A DNA stretch of 64,000 bases from assembly GCA_963995505.1 (NCBI GenBank), contig OZ023181.1:1339487-1403486 (forward strand), in the 5' to 3' direction. Source of the stretch: Hypericum androsaemum. Lineage: Eukaryota > Streptophyta > Magnoliopsida > Malpighiales > Hypericaceae. The translations under genes and the position numbers were made by a program. Positions 27,230 to 39,013 of this stretch are shown here, piece by piece. The number at the start of each line of letters is the position of its first letter. The stretch's first letter is position 1. Under the pieces are notes generated by a model. The model did no database searches and was not told the DNA's origin. It was given only the letters and a program-made list of their open reading frames with translations.

Positions 27230-27972
27230 TGTTAAATTTGGAGCCTAAGAAGCAGTTTTGAATTTGATTGGATTGATTTAATGTTCGGGGACGCTTGAGG
27301 ATCATTCGGATCAAGGAATGAGTGGTAGTGTTCGATCGGCCTCGAGAGGCATAACACTAGTGCCGTAACAGGTCGCCTGAGATGGTACGCGTCGTGCGAA
27401 TATGAAGCGGGGAGCGAGAACTGTTGAAGAACTGGCGGGCGCCAGCCAACTAGCGGCCGCTAGTTGGAACTTACGGTAGCAAGTCAACTAGCGACCGCTA
27501 GTAAAGAGTCACAGAAGCTGCTGTGCGAGGCCACTGGCGATCGCCAGTTGATTGGCTGTTGCCAGTCTGGCCTAAAAAAATTGCTGAACTTCGGACAAGT
27601 TTGCCCCTGCGTGTTGCTTTTGCTTCCTAGGGTTGTTGGCTCTATAAATACCCCTTGTAACTCATTTTTAACCTCTAAGAACAAGAATAGAAGAGAGTGT
27701 GTGTGGCTTGAGAGAAGAAAAAACTCTAGGTGAGTGTGGGTGCCAAAATGTGGCATTTTCGTGTAAAGAGCAAGTGAAGCTCAAAGGCATAGTTAACTCT
27801 CTCCTGGCTTGGTACGCCTCTGGACGTAGATCATTGTAGATCGAACCAGATGACCAAACATCTTATCTCTTGTGCTTTTCCTTTTAGTTTCTTGCTAGGT
27901 CGTATTTCTCGTTGTGATTATGGTTAACTTGTGTGTCGTAGGTATTGCTTGGGTCTACTCCGGTTCCCAACA
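27230..27972 (+). mobile_element. Solo LTR, 743 bp
   Basis: Starts TGTTAAATTTGG and ends CCCAACA, with the 5-bp duplication GGAAT on both sides (27225-27229 and 27973-27977). A TATA box CTATAAATACCCC lies at about 27641. No internal domain follows, so this is a solo LTR left by recombination. A partial 5' copy lies at 26862-27020 within the tandem duplication. The superfamily cannot be told from the LTR alone. Confidence 0.75.
27446..27548. repeat. Cluster of palindromes in the solo LTR
   Basis: A perfect 22-bp palindrome centred on GCGGCCGC (27446-27467), an almost perfect 16-bp one (27487-27502) and a perfect 16-bp palindrome ACTGGCGATCGCCAGT (27533-27548). They are spaced about 38-46 bp apart. 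Confidence 0.85.
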
Positions 27973-27977
27973 GGAAT

Positions 27978-28703
27978 TGATATAGTTTGTGCATGCATCG
28001 GCACTTGTCCTACTTTTCTTAGCAATTGAACCATCACATTCATCGTGCTACAAGACTAGCAAACATACCTTAAAATGACTTAGAAATACAAAGTATTTAA
28101 CAGAAATTTATGATTCAAATTTTAATAAGAAGTAAGTAATTGGTGTAAAACTTTCCTTTCAAAAAAATACCCTAAAGCAAGGAAAAGCTTGTTCTCCATT
28201 CTTGAACTCATTTATAATTTTTTTAGATCATCGCGTATGTGGATACTCAAAAACCAACCAATTTATATTAAAGTTGGGTAGGGCTGCCACAAAATTCACA
28301 CAAATTTAACATCTTTTAATTAAATTAGAATAACTTTCTTGTAGATTAATCTAAATATTTGTTGGTAAGTCATTTAACATCTTCAGGTACAAATTGTCTT
28401 TATTCTCTTGTTTTTTGGTAGCTAGAAAGGAAAATGATTCAACCCCATTAAGAAATTTCAGCTACTAAATAAATGGTGGGTAGAAAAAGCTAAACCTAAA
28501 CAATGGACGTCAGATAATGGAGGCATTATTTCAGAATTGATTTTTGATCTTCCCTTTTAAATTTTTAACATCCTTCATTATTTGTTGGCCGCCATAACCC
28601 TGAAAAAGAGGAGTCTATAAACACTTTTAAGCTACATTCCGACATTAAGGAGGCACACAGTCGAATTTTAATTGTCGATAATTGAGGTCCCTAAAGCTAA
28701 GTT
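27978..28703. other. AT-rich intergenic DNA
   Basis: No gene or repeat recognised. Confidence 0.45.
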
Positions 28704-28711
28704 CATGTAAC

Positions 28712-29323
28712 CAATATTTTTAAAACCAATATTTTTAAAACCGACTCGGAAGGCGACCCGTAATTCTTATAATTTTAGATTCGTTTGGTCGGACTGGTCA
28801 GACTGCTGGTCGGACGGGAGTCTATTTTATATTAATATAATTAAATAATATTTAATAAATTTAATTTAACATAAAAATGATAAAATATCAAATAAGTTTA
28901 AATATTTAGACACTTTGTTATACAATTTATTCCAACAAAGTCTTCAAACAAAAATTGAACAAGTCTAGAAGAACAAGAAGATGATTATACAAGTTTTCAG
29001 GTTCGACATATTAGTCCAATTCATTTGACTTAGTTAAAATATTATCGAGAATTGTTGAAAATAAATTTTTTGTGATCAAAAAGTGATGAACACGCTCTGA
29101 ATGTGGAAGTTGAGGTTTTGCTTCTAAATTAAATCAGATAAATTGGAAAAAATAAATACTAATTTTTTTTATCCGGGCGAATCGGAACACCAAAAAGTAC
29201 CTGACTAAGCGATCCGACCAAATTTTAACCGGTCGAACCACATTCTAAGTTTTAGAGAAAAATTGACCCGAATTTGGTTCAGGTAGCAGTCCAACCGGTC
29301 GGATCATAATTTTTAAAACATTG
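28712..29323. mobile_element. hAT-like MITE
   Basis: Inverted ends CAATATTTTTAAAA (left) and CAATGTTTTAAAAA (right, minus strand), with several CGGTC/GACCG-rich subterminal motifs. Flanked by CATGTAAC (28704-28711) and CCCGTAAC (29324-29331), which match at 6 of 8 bases. The left end is locally duplicated (two copies of CCAATATTTTTAAAA). No coding capacity. Confidence 0.6.
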
Positions 29324-29795
29324 CCCGTAACTTGAACCTTTTTTTTTCATTTCCCGTCACGTTTTCTGTTCTTATACTCAATTGATTTATTATTTTTTAA
29401 ACGAAAATAAATATAAGTTAAGTTTATTATTATTTAAAATCAACTGTGGATTATAGATACTGTAGCCTTTAAGCGGAGGATACAGTAGTAGCGTCAGAAA
29501 AGGGCAAAAAGAAAATAATACAAGAATCTTTCAGTCAGATTTGCTCCGAAATAATTTCACAATACAACGTCCTTTGTAATTAGTGATATATTTAATTGAG
29601 TGAGTGTATGAATCAATTAAGTTGGCAATAAGTATGAGATAGATAAATTAGACATCTCGGAGCAATAATATCTATCTGTCTATTATAGGCAAATTTATTT
29701 TATTGAAATATTTACCTTTGTACAAGTATAGCAATAATATCTATCCACTTATATGAAAAATAAATTGCACTTCTGAAAAATGTATGGTATTTTCT

Positions 29796-30897
29796 GAGTT
29801 ATTTTCTGCGGTGTTGAAAATTCTGACAATTCTGAAAATGGAGTTGTCAGTTAAAGTATTCCCGGTCTGGGGTTGGTTAGAAACCGCACAAAATATTGCA
29901 GTTTTGATTTGCAAAGAAACCGTACAAAATTGTGCAGTTTTTGGCAAAAACGCACTTTTTTGTGCGATTTCTTGCACAAGCTGAACATTTGGCTCCGGTT
30001 ATCGGCTCGGCTCGTTGTCTACTTTTTTTTCTGATTATTTGAAAAAAATTGTAATTATCTTGATTATTTGTAATGTTTATCTTTATTTTCGGTATTTGTA
30101 ATAATCTTGAACCCTTCCGTATATAAATTTTCTCTATACCTCGAATAAAAACGCGTCTTTTTTAGCTAAAAATAGATGGAGTAGTATGGCATTTGATTCC
30201 TTCAGATGCTTAAAAGAAAATTATATGTCCATGACATTCTCGCGAATACGTACAAGAAACATGGACAATTACGTTCTTATCTTGTAATGACAATTACGGC
30301 CTCTAAATTTGAGCTGACTAATAATTTGTAGATATGAAATTAATATTTATATGATATAGTTAGTTGGGGTCAATCTCACCACATCAATTATCCAATCGAC
30401 ATTACCAGGGAAGAAAGTGAGTATCCCTTTCCCATAAAACACAAGGTCATAATTAGAATGTCGCATAAAAATAGATGGCCAAAAAATGCAACAAATCGTG
30501 TGTTTCACATTAAAAACTTAAAACGCAAAAAAAGATGCATTTTTATTCGAGGTACAGAGAAAATGTATATACGGAAGGGTTTAAAATTATGACAAATACC
30601 GAAAATAAAGATAAACATTACAAATAATCGAGATAGTTACAAGTTTTTTCAAATAATCAGAAAAAAAGTAGACAACGAGCCGAGCCGATAACCGGAGCCA
30701 AATGTTCAGCTTGTGCAAGAAACAGCACAAAAAAGTACGTTTTTGCCAAAAACTGCATAATTTTGTGCAGTTTCTTTGCAAATTAAAACCGCAATATTTT
30801 GTGCAGTTTCTAACCAACCCCGGACAGGGAATACTTTAACTGACAACTCCATTTTCGGAATTGTCAGAATTTTCAACACCACTGCGGAAAATAACCC
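29796..30897. mobile_element. Foldback-type Mutator-like element with about 365-bp arms
   Basis: 29796 to about 30160 is the inverted repeat of about 30537 to 30897, at roughly 90% identity by eye, with a loop of about 375 bp. Flanks GTATTTTCT (29787-29795) and GTATTTTCA (30898-30906) match at 8 of 9 bases, as for a Mutator target duplication. Frames inside the arms appear in both orientations as a result of the palindrome; I see no protein family in them. A transcript across it would form a long hairpin. Confidence 0.82.
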
Positions 30898-31040
30898 GTA
30901 TTTTCATCGTGATTAAATAGCTGGTCTTTGGTATGTAGTTTTTAAAACATTCGGTACGAGAATTCGTGTAAATGTACGAAGAAAATTTTAGTTAGATGGA
31001 TTTAATTCCACAATTTCCCCGAAAAAGAAACCAACCAAAA

Positions 31041-31346
31041 TGTCGAGAATCCTACATCGTTTAATACAAGAATAGAGGCAAATTTATAAGTGTGGAAAAT
31101 CTACCAATTCATTTTGGATTGTATATGAAAATTCTAACATGGTATCAGAGCATGTTGATCCCGTACCCATTGTTGAGCTCGCACGACCCCTATTTCTTGC
31201 ACCTTGACGAAGTCAAAGTCCGTGCAATCTTTGATCCAATAGGTCTCGTTTAAAGGTGCGTATTTACACAACTTAGCGCAATAGGTAAATTTATAAGATA
31301 TAAATTTTTCGATCTTAAAATTTTGGGTTGAATGGAAATTCTAGCT
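31041..31346 (+). mobile_element. TRIM retrotransposon, decayed
   Basis: LTR of 99 bp (31041-31139, TGTCGAGAATCC to TCTAACA) is followed at once by TGGTATCAGAGC (31140-31151), complementary to the 3' end of initiator tRNA-Met. A decayed second LTR ends at about 31346. The internal part contains GTTGAGCTCGCACGACCCC, shared with the copy at 32467-32839. Confidence 0.75.
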
Positions 31347-31892
31347 AATTCTTACCGAAAGGGTACTTCGAAAGAAGGGAAAGGCACGTGGGAACTAAAT
31401 TGTGTCGGCAAGGCATTCGAAAGGCTTGTGGCGGTGGGACCCGCTCATTTCAGCTGGTCGGTCATTCGCTTTTTCCTGATTCCCGAGACTCTGATTAGTC
31501 AACTCTGATTCGATCTCATCGCTCAACTTGAACTCAGGCCCATTGGGCGTGTTTGGTTCTTTGTTCATTACTAATGATCGGGAAGGAACAAGATTTTTTT
31601 CTCAAAATATTGTTTCGGTTCAATAAATTGTTTGATTTATAGCTATAAATAGGTTGTACATTGAATTACATTTTTATTAAAATAAAAAAGAATTCCTTGA
31701 ATTTCTATGGCATTATTTTCCTAATTATACTTTAGGCCAAAAAAATATACTCAAATAGTGGAGCGTGAATTTCAAAAACATCCTAGAATATTTTAAAATC
31801 ACAAAATAGAGATGTGCAAATAGGCGAAATAACTAAGTAACAAAATAGATGTTTATCGTTAACATGTAACGGAATATTAAAAAATATTTTGG

Positions 31893-32165
31893 GCCGTCAT
31901 TTTGAGTAGGGACTAAAAAAAATTTATCCTTAGGTGTGGACTACATTTTGGGCCGTCAGATTTGATTATCTTTAAATCTGATGGTCAATAACCTATCTGG
32001 TGATATTGATTTGCATGTGAAGTGATATTGGTTTGCAAGAGGCTGGTTTACATATGAAGTGATATTGGTTTGCATGTAAAGTTATATTAGTTTGCATGTG
32101 TAGTGATATTGGTTTGAGTTAGTCCCTATGAATGGGGAATAACCCAGTCCCCACCAAATCTACCC
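31893..32165. mobile_element. Short member of the CCAATATCA-array family
   Basis: Contains GTCAGATTTGATTATC and four direct copies of TGATATTGGTTTGCATGT-type units, and ends with GGGGAATAACCCAGTCCCC followed by ACCAAATC. Same architecture as 43619-43817 in reverse complement. Boundaries approximate. Confidence 0.6.
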
Positions 32166-32466
32166 TTTCATACCCTCCGTACATAATTAAATATATTTTA
32201 TCATCAATGTTCACTAACAATATGATCATGTAATAATTACAGCTCGAACCCACAGTACATCTTGGTGTTAGTGCTTCTTTAGGTAATTTAAAATTTCCTC
32301 GGAGAAATCAATTAGTCCATCCAACAAATTAATAATTTTATCGTGGTACGTACTCCGTTGAGTGGCTCGAAATTTTAATCCCAATAACACAATTCTAACT
32401 TACTTTTTTGTTAACATTACATATATCTAGATATTAACTTAGCCCACCAATTTATATGTTTTAACT

Positions 32467-32839
32467 TGTTATTATCTCGATATCCAATCCAAAATTCTAA
32501 GGTAATAAGTTTATGAATTTTTTGTACTTATAAATTTGCTTCTGCCTCTTACATTAAGCGATGTAGGATTCTCAATACGTCCCCCCTCAAATGAGACCCA
32601 TCAGGTCAAAAAAAAATTTCGGGAGCATCAGGTCGAAGATTGCACTTGATTTTGACTTCACCGAAGTGCGAGAAATGGGGGTCGTGCGAGCTCAACAATT
32701 GGCATAAGATCAACCTGCTCTAATACCATTTTAGAGTCTCCACATGCAACCCAAAACTTTAAGGTAATAGTTTTGTGGATTTTTCACACTTATAAACTTG
32801 TCTCTCACTCTTGTATTAAGCGATGTAGAATTTTCAACA
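32467..32839 (-). mobile_element. TRIM retrotransposon, complete structure (373 bp)
   Basis: Two 111-bp LTRs (32729-32839 as 5' LTR and 32467-32577 as 3' LTR on the minus strand) enclose about 150 bp. A primer site TGGTATTAGAGC (32717-32728, minus) adjoins the 5' LTR and a G-rich tract lies before the 3' LTR. A perfect 5-bp duplication TAACT flanks it (32462-32466 and 32840-32844). It has no coding capacity, as expected for terminal-repeat retrotransposons in miniature. Confidence 0.88.
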
Positions 32840-32997
32840 TAACTTGGGTAAAAAACTTATTTGCCAATGATATTTTATGTAATGAGTATTATGTTTTAAA
32901 CAATTAGAACTCGAAAATTTTTGCTAATATAAAACAACCCCGCTTAATTTAAACAAGCGTGTCTTGATATTACACTGATCAACTAAGTCACTTGTGC

Positions 32998-33240
32998 TTT
33001 ATCAGAATTACGCCCCGGTCAAAGTTTGCTTTGGCAGAATTACGCCCCGGTCGTCGGCCTTCGTGCTTTATCGACCGCCCATCGCTTTCCCCCCTGTGCC
33101 ACCTTGCTGCCATTGGATTGGTTTTCGTTATTTGCTTGGATTTCTTGTTTTATGTCTGTATTTCTATTTGAGTTTCTTATCTTTTGATATCTGTAACTCG
33201 TTTATAATATAGGCTTCGCGCCACTTTATCCCTAAAAAAA
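32998..33240 (+). mobile_element. 5'-truncated LINE 3' end
   Basis: A 243-bp segment ends in an A-run and is flanked by a perfect 17-bp duplication AACTAAGTCACTTGTGC (32981-32997 and 33241-33257). The 3' part is T-rich and resembles a plant L1 tail; it ends TTTATCCCT before the A-run. GAATTACGCCCCGGTC occurs twice near its 5' end. Confidence 0.85.
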
Positions 33241-35420
33241 AACTAAGTCACTTGTGCAAGATGGCAGTAAGAAAATGTTGAAAATTTTCGTAATCTGTGA
33301 AGCCAATTAATAGAGAGAACAAATATCAAGGTCTGTATTACATAAATCTCTGCAATTTTAAATAGGACAAGGTGCCTTCTCTCAACGTATTTTTTGTCGA
33401 ATCCCATGTTCTAATTTGCCTGTTTGCTTATGCTTAGCTTCTTATGGCCCTTGTAAATGGGAAGAGTCCAAGAAATTTACAGCTTTTATTTTGTTCCTTT
33501 TTGCCAATCCACACACCTATTTTTCTCCCCAGCCATTGGATCGAACCATCTACCCTTCTCTTAAATTTTAAATCCTTGAAATTGCTGCAGTTAATTTTAA
33601 TTGTCACTCATCTCAAGAGTCGTCCTTTAAGATTCCTTGTATCAAGTTGATAATTAAGTAGGTAAGTGGTAATTAGTCAGTAACTACAAATATGTGGATT
33701 AATCAAGGTTTAAATAATTTAGATTTTTTAAATAATGATAAAATTTTCTCGCAGGTTCTAAAGGTTTGGACACTATATACTTAAAAAGGCTTGGATACTA
33801 TATTTATACGTAATTTAGAACAATTTCATTACCGGATTAATCCAAGTTATTATTAAGTTGATACGTTAGAAGACAAAGCTGGCACATCACATGAGCAATT
33901 TTTAACTTTAACTTTTTTTCATTTTCAATCCTCTAAATAAGTTTGAATCATTCACTGATATACTCTTGGAACCACACCTCAAGATCAGAAATAATATATT
34001 ACCAAATTAATGGTACTGTATTTCGATATAAGTAGATTTTTATGAAATATCAAATTTTCAAAATTATATAGTTCATACAGCTATTGAACTAATTAATTTT
34101 AGTTCAAATAATGTTGCAAAAAGACAACATAATTCACAACTTAAAATTCGAACTCTGAGATCATTACAATGTAACAAACTCCTAATGACAATTATAGACT
34201 CTCCTTGCAAGTTGGGCTAATTATTTGCCGCTTATATACAACAAACCAAAACTTCTGAAAATGTCGCATGTGGGAGCAAATATTAAATAATCATTCAACC
34301 ATCCATAATACATTCTCATGTCTCAATCGCAAACCGCATGCGGTGGACCTTCATTTTGTCATTATAGATAAGTCCTCATTGTAGCATTTTTTTCCACTTC
34401 GCAACTAGCTACTTGTACACAAATTTGTAGTTGTCATGTTTCCAAAAGTACCCAATTGAAAAATCTATTAAATATATACACGGGTTAAGTGATTAAGCAC
34501 TACCCATCAGGATATAATCCAAATTTAGTTATAATACAAAACGGCAGCTGATTGTAGGCTTTCTCCATTCTTCCAAATATTTTTTGTTGGTCAAAAAGTA
34601 ACTATTTGGAGATATATCAATTATCATGTGGTTTTGACAAGGATAGCTCACCAAAATCAATCATTTATGATCACCAAATAACGGACTAAGAAATCTAGAA
34701 TTCGATTCGTTGTGTTGAGTTTTTAGAGCATGATGGAATGTACAATGATTCGTTATTTTTTGGGCGTTGTGTATACGAGTTCTTTTAAGATTGGGCAACG
34801 AGAATAGGGTTTGCATTTTGATCGTTGTAATCGTGTGTCGCGGAAATAGTGAGAAATCTTAGCTTTGCAATGCCCTTGGGTGTAGTTAGTTTTATAAATT
34901 GAGTTTCAAAAATTGTGTGTTTTTTCGTTTTCATTCGTTCGTTGTTCTTCATAACTGCACTTCAATTCTATCATGTTGGAAACGCAATAGTATTGAATAC
35001 TTGCAAGCTTTCTCATTTTTCAAAGTCCTATGAAACTTGAATCTGAATTAGTCAATTTTATGATATTTCGGATACCATACAGTATCAACCCAATATATAA
35101 CATAATAGGAACAGTCTCCTGCTGGTTTGGCCTGTTAGGCTGCTGGTAAATTAAGACAAATTAAGCGCAGCTAAGCTTTCTAAGCGAAATGCATGGAAGT
35201 AAATAAATTAAGAAAGCAGGAAGGATATATTGATGAGCTAACGACCATATTCCTCTGTTTGGTTTCATGCATGGGGCCAAATGATAAAGGTATGTAATAT
35301 CCCGGACCAATTCAAAATGACCACATTATATTTATTAAAATGCATCAAATATTTAGATTAATTAATACGAAGTTACCCTAACTCAACAAAAGATCTCAAA
35401 ATTTAATCTATATAAATGCA

Positions 35421-35495
35421 AAATTGGTAAATTTTGATCTCAAATTTGGTAAATTTTGATCTGAAATTTGGTAAATTTTGATCTCAAATTTGGTA
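35421..35495 (+). repeat. 22-bp tandem repeat, 3.5 copies
   Basis: Unit AAATTTGGTAAATTTTGATCTC.. in tandem, with one-base differences between copies. Confidence 0.8.
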
Positions 35496-35804
35496 CAAAA
35501 TCAATTATATGAATGTTCTTATGTCACGTAATTTCAGAGACATGTATGTTACAAAGTACAAATGACTTGTCTTTTTAAACCAAAAAATGATAATGTTAAG
35601 TAATCTTAACTGACAAAGTAATTAAAATTTTCAGAATAATTAAAATCGTCTAATCACGTATTGCGTACGACTTAAGGTAGGATGATCATGATGACCCCAT
35701 GTTATATAATGCTTCCTATTTAATTACCTTATTTGGGTGAATATTCTCCTTCGTGCAAACTCAAATTCCCTTGGACATTCTTGGCACACGAGTATGTTTG
35801 CTTA

Positions 35805-35818
35805 GTTTCTCAAAAAAA
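35805..35818 (+). mobile_element. 14-bp micro-insertion flanked by 14-bp perfect repeats
   Basis: GTTTCTCAAAAAAA sits between two copies of AGTATGTTTGCTTA (35791-35804 and 35819-35832). Confidence 0.78.
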
Positions 35819-36784
35819 AGTATGTTTGCTTAAATGTCAAATTAGCAATTATTGTTTAGATGGCGAAAAGGAAAATTAAATTTGATTTTAATGGCATATA
35901 TTAGTTGCAAATTTTACGTTACATCCAATAAACATCTCAATCCTATGGCATCGCTTTAAACGGAAGCTTGACTTGACGAGGTCAATCAAGAGTGTAAAAA
36001 CGGTTGGAAAATTTTTATTGTCGTTATTATAGAGATAAAATTTAGTATATTAAATGGTTATGAAATTACTAATTCGTATTTAATATTCAATTTTATAGGA
36101 TTCATTTTTTCTCTCATAAATTTTATTAAAATTTCAACAGTGAAAATATCACCTTAAAATTAATAAAAACCATCACACAAGTTCATAGTAAATGGTTTTT
36201 TCTCTCAAAACCATCTTCAATATTGTGGGGGAAAATCTAGGAATACTTAAAATAGTAAATGGTTGCGGATGTATCGCTAATCTGTTCTATGTAGAGCCTA
36301 GATAGAAGCATTCTGGATTTTACCCTAAATAAATATCTACTTAAAATAAAAACAAATAAGATTAGACAAATGGGATACGGCTACTTTGTTTGCACGAGGT
36401 TCAAGAAATTTTCAAATTTACTATGCTCCAAGTAGCACCTTCCTTCTCAAAATAAAAAGTAGCAACGGCTGCCATTTACTCAAATTACTAACCTATCCCT
36501 TGACCAAAAACAAATCAAACTAATACAGTAATTTGCGGAAGCCATTATTTTTTTCTCTTCCAAATGACATCTATATAGTCCAATTAAACACAGACACGTA
36601 TAAAAAAGTTAAAAACTCTTGTTATAATAAAAAAATTATTCAAAAAGAAAAACATTTTTTTAAGAGGTAAAAGGACAATTTATTAAGAGAGAAAAACACC
36701 ATACAAAGGGGCAATATTGGAAATACAAATAATTAAAATAATTAAAAAATATATCAGCAAAATAATACAAATTATGGAAATACA

Positions 36785-37200
36785 AGTATGAGAATATTGG
36801 TTTCCATTTTCTCGGATATTGGTTTTCATCTTCTATGCTATTGGTTTCATTCTACTATGATATTGGTTTCATTCTACTATGATATTGGTTTCCATCTTCT
36901 ATGTTATTGGTTTCATTCTACTATGATATTGGTTTCATTCTACTATGATATTGGTTTCCATCTTCTCGGATATTGATTTCATTCTTCTATGATATTGGTT
37001 TCATTCCACCGTGATATTGGTTTTCATCTTCTCCAATATTGGTATCCCATTATAAGTAAAAATGTATACCATTTGAATGTATTGGTTTCATTCTTCTCGA
37101 ATATTGGTATCATCGTTCTAGGATATTGGTATCATTCTACTTTAATATTGGTATCCTTCTACTCGAATATTTGTATTGTTTTTCTCTGATATTGGTCCAT
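36785..37200 (+). repeat. Minisatellite of ATTGGTTTCATTCTACTATGAT-type units
   Basis: About 18 copies of a 20-23 bp unit centred on GATATTGGTTTC. The + strand reads the complement of the CCAATATCA motif. Confidence 0.9.
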
Positions 37201-37464
37201 TGATCCCGGAGATTTATTGTTCAGAGAATAAAAAATCGTAAAAAAGAGAATAAAATCGCAAGTCGTGGAAAGGGTTTTCTCAAGACGAGGGCGGCGATGA
37301 TGAGGGTAGTCTAACAACCAGGTAAAGCACCTCCGTAGAAACCAAGAAACTCCCCACCGAAACCAGAAAGGGTCAGATATAGGGTTCAATTTCCCGAGGA
37401 AAAGCTCAAGAAAAAATTCACCAAACAGATTAATTTTTTTAATAAAGGAATATTTAACGCGGCG

Positions 37465-37812
37465 ATAATTGCCTTAGAGTGGGTGGTGCTGGGGTACGCT
37501 GCGGCAGCGGAGGCGATAATGGTGCTGCTTGTGACGATCCCGGGGCTGGGCGGCCTCCGGCGGGGACTGGTGGCGGTTACGCGTAACCTCCTGAAGCCTT
37601 TCATGTCGGTGGTACCGTTCTGCCTGTTCCTGTTGATGGACATATACTGGAAGTACGAGATGCGGCCGAGCTGCGACGGCACCGCCTGTACCCCGACGGA
37701 GCACCTCCGCCACCAGAAGAGCCAGCGCAACACGCTCCTCATCATCGTCGCCCTCGTCTTCTACTGGCTCCTCTACGCCGTCACCGCCCAAGCCGTCGGC
37801 GGACAAGGCTGA
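37465..37812 (+). pseudogene. Captured N-terminal fragment of a BAP31-like ER membrane protein
   Basis: The translation ALEWVVLGYAAAAEAIMVLL continues through FMSVVPFCLFLLMDIYWKYE and ends with YWLLYAVTAQAVGGQG. This matches the N-terminal part of plant B-cell-receptor-associated protein 31-like proteins (three membrane segments, ER). The expected initiator is ATA (37465-37467), so the original start seems lost; a GTG at 37483 opens the downstream frame. Compared with the family, a few residues near HLRHQKSQRN are missing. Everything after the third membrane segment is absent and a stop follows. Its GC content is much higher than that of its surroundings. Lies inside a transposable element, so it is a captured copy rather than the resident gene. 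Confidence 0.8.
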
Positions 37813-38035
37813 AGGAGGGGGAGCGGGGAAGAGGGGGGGGCAGAGCGGCGGGGAAGGAGTGGGGGGTTATATATTTTTTTTGGGATTATATAGAAAAAAG
37901 GTGGAACCCTAATTGGATAAAAACTCGAAAATACCCTCAACAGATTCTGACCATCAGATTTGTGAAAAAGGAATTTGACCAAATCTAAAGGCCCATATTT
38001 AGTCCATACCATGGGAATGATTTTTATGTAGTCCC

Positions 38036-39013
38036 CTGAATCCAATCTCCAAATGGAGTCCCAGCTTGCAGTTGCAAACGATGCAACAGCAAAATACATA
38101 TACCAAGAGCAACGTAAACCAAGATAAAACCCCCAAATAAAAACCAAGTAACCCAAGAAGCCCAAAAGCAACACAGTCAAGCAGCAGCAGTCCCATTAAA
38201 AGTCTCCAAGCACCGAATAGATGAGGGCCAGAACCAGGCGGAGGAAAACCCAGCAGTAAAAAGAAAAACAAATTATACTATGTAAAGATAAAAAATATGT
38301 AGCAAATAAAAATAAATTATAAAATACGGGAATAAATAATTTTAACCCATTGTCTTATATGTCAAAGGTCCAATATTGTACAGCCTTTTGATTCTCCATA
38401 TTTATTGTAATTAGTTAGACAACCAAATGAACTAGAAATAGCACTAACTAATTTTGTGTAATGTCTTTCATAAATTTTCCGTTTTTCTCTCTCCTCATTG
38501 TTTCCTGTTTTCTGAAACGTTTCCTTCCTTTATCTCATCACGTGTCCAATTTCATATACTTTTTTGCATTTCAGATATGAGAATGGGAAAGACTAACCAT
38601 TAAAAAAAAGAGAATGGGAAAGACATTATTTAACCCCGTCGTTTATTTATTTTAAGAAAGGTATTTCTTTTTTTATTAAAAAAACAGAGGTAATTTTATC
38701 ACTAAGAATAGTGGTAATTTTGTCATGTACGTTGCCATAATTTTGAACTAGGTAACCACAATCGATAGAACATTTTAATAGTACCTTTGGTTAAAAATCT
38801 TTGACTATACTCATTACACTAGTAATTAACCATAGGTTTTACCGGTATAGCTTTTAGCGATTAAACAACTGTAATCCATGACCCGATTAACATTTACAAT
38901 TTCTCATAAATATTCACCAGACATAATTGAAAGTTTCAATGCGTAATTAACGAGTAATTACGTGTTAAAGTTGGACAATTAACAAATTAATTTGTTAATA
39001 ATAAATCACTTAT
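38036..39013. other. Intergenic DNA, possibly LINE-derived at the left
   Basis: 38040-38270 read on the minus strand is a T-rich open stretch with no domain I can name; it may be decayed LINE sequence. The remainder is AT-rich with one micro-insertion at 38594. Confidence 0.35.
38594..38609 (+). mobile_element. 16-bp micro-insertion flanked by 15-bp perfect repeats
   Basis: TAACCATTAAAAAAAA sits between two copies of GAGAATGGGAAAGAC (38579-38593 and 38610-38624). Confidence 0.8.

Larger units (their letters stand above)
33258..36690. other. AT-rich intergenic DNA
   Basis: No gene seen on either strand over 3.4 kb. It holds one micro-insertion (35805) and one short tandem repeat (35421). Confidence 0.5.
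36700..38035 (+). mobile_element. CCAATATCA-array family element carrying a BAP31-like fragment
   Basis: Left part (GGCAATATTGGAAATA, then AATTAAAATAATTAAAAAA) matches the members at 50935-52159 (reverse) and 53935-54330. A minisatellite follows at 36785-37200, then the cargo at 37465-37812. The right part (ACAGATTCTGACCATCAGATTTG, CAAATCTAAAGGCCCATAT, GAATGATTTTTATGTA) again matches the 50935 element. The terminal hairpin seen in the other copies is missing from the left end. No target duplication found. Confidence 0.75.

Noticed and set aside
29741..30817. Repeated frames containing KTAQFCTV/NCTKYCG-like segments
   Set aside because: They are translations of the foldback arms and appear in both directions because of the palindrome.
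32998..33240. SINE instead of LINE
   Set aside because: No tRNA-like A and B boxes could be seen at the 5' end; length and T-rich tail suit a truncated LINE better.
36785..37200. CRISPR-like regular repeats
   Set aside because: Plant nuclear context; units are head-to-tail minisatellites without unique spacers, and lie inside transposons.
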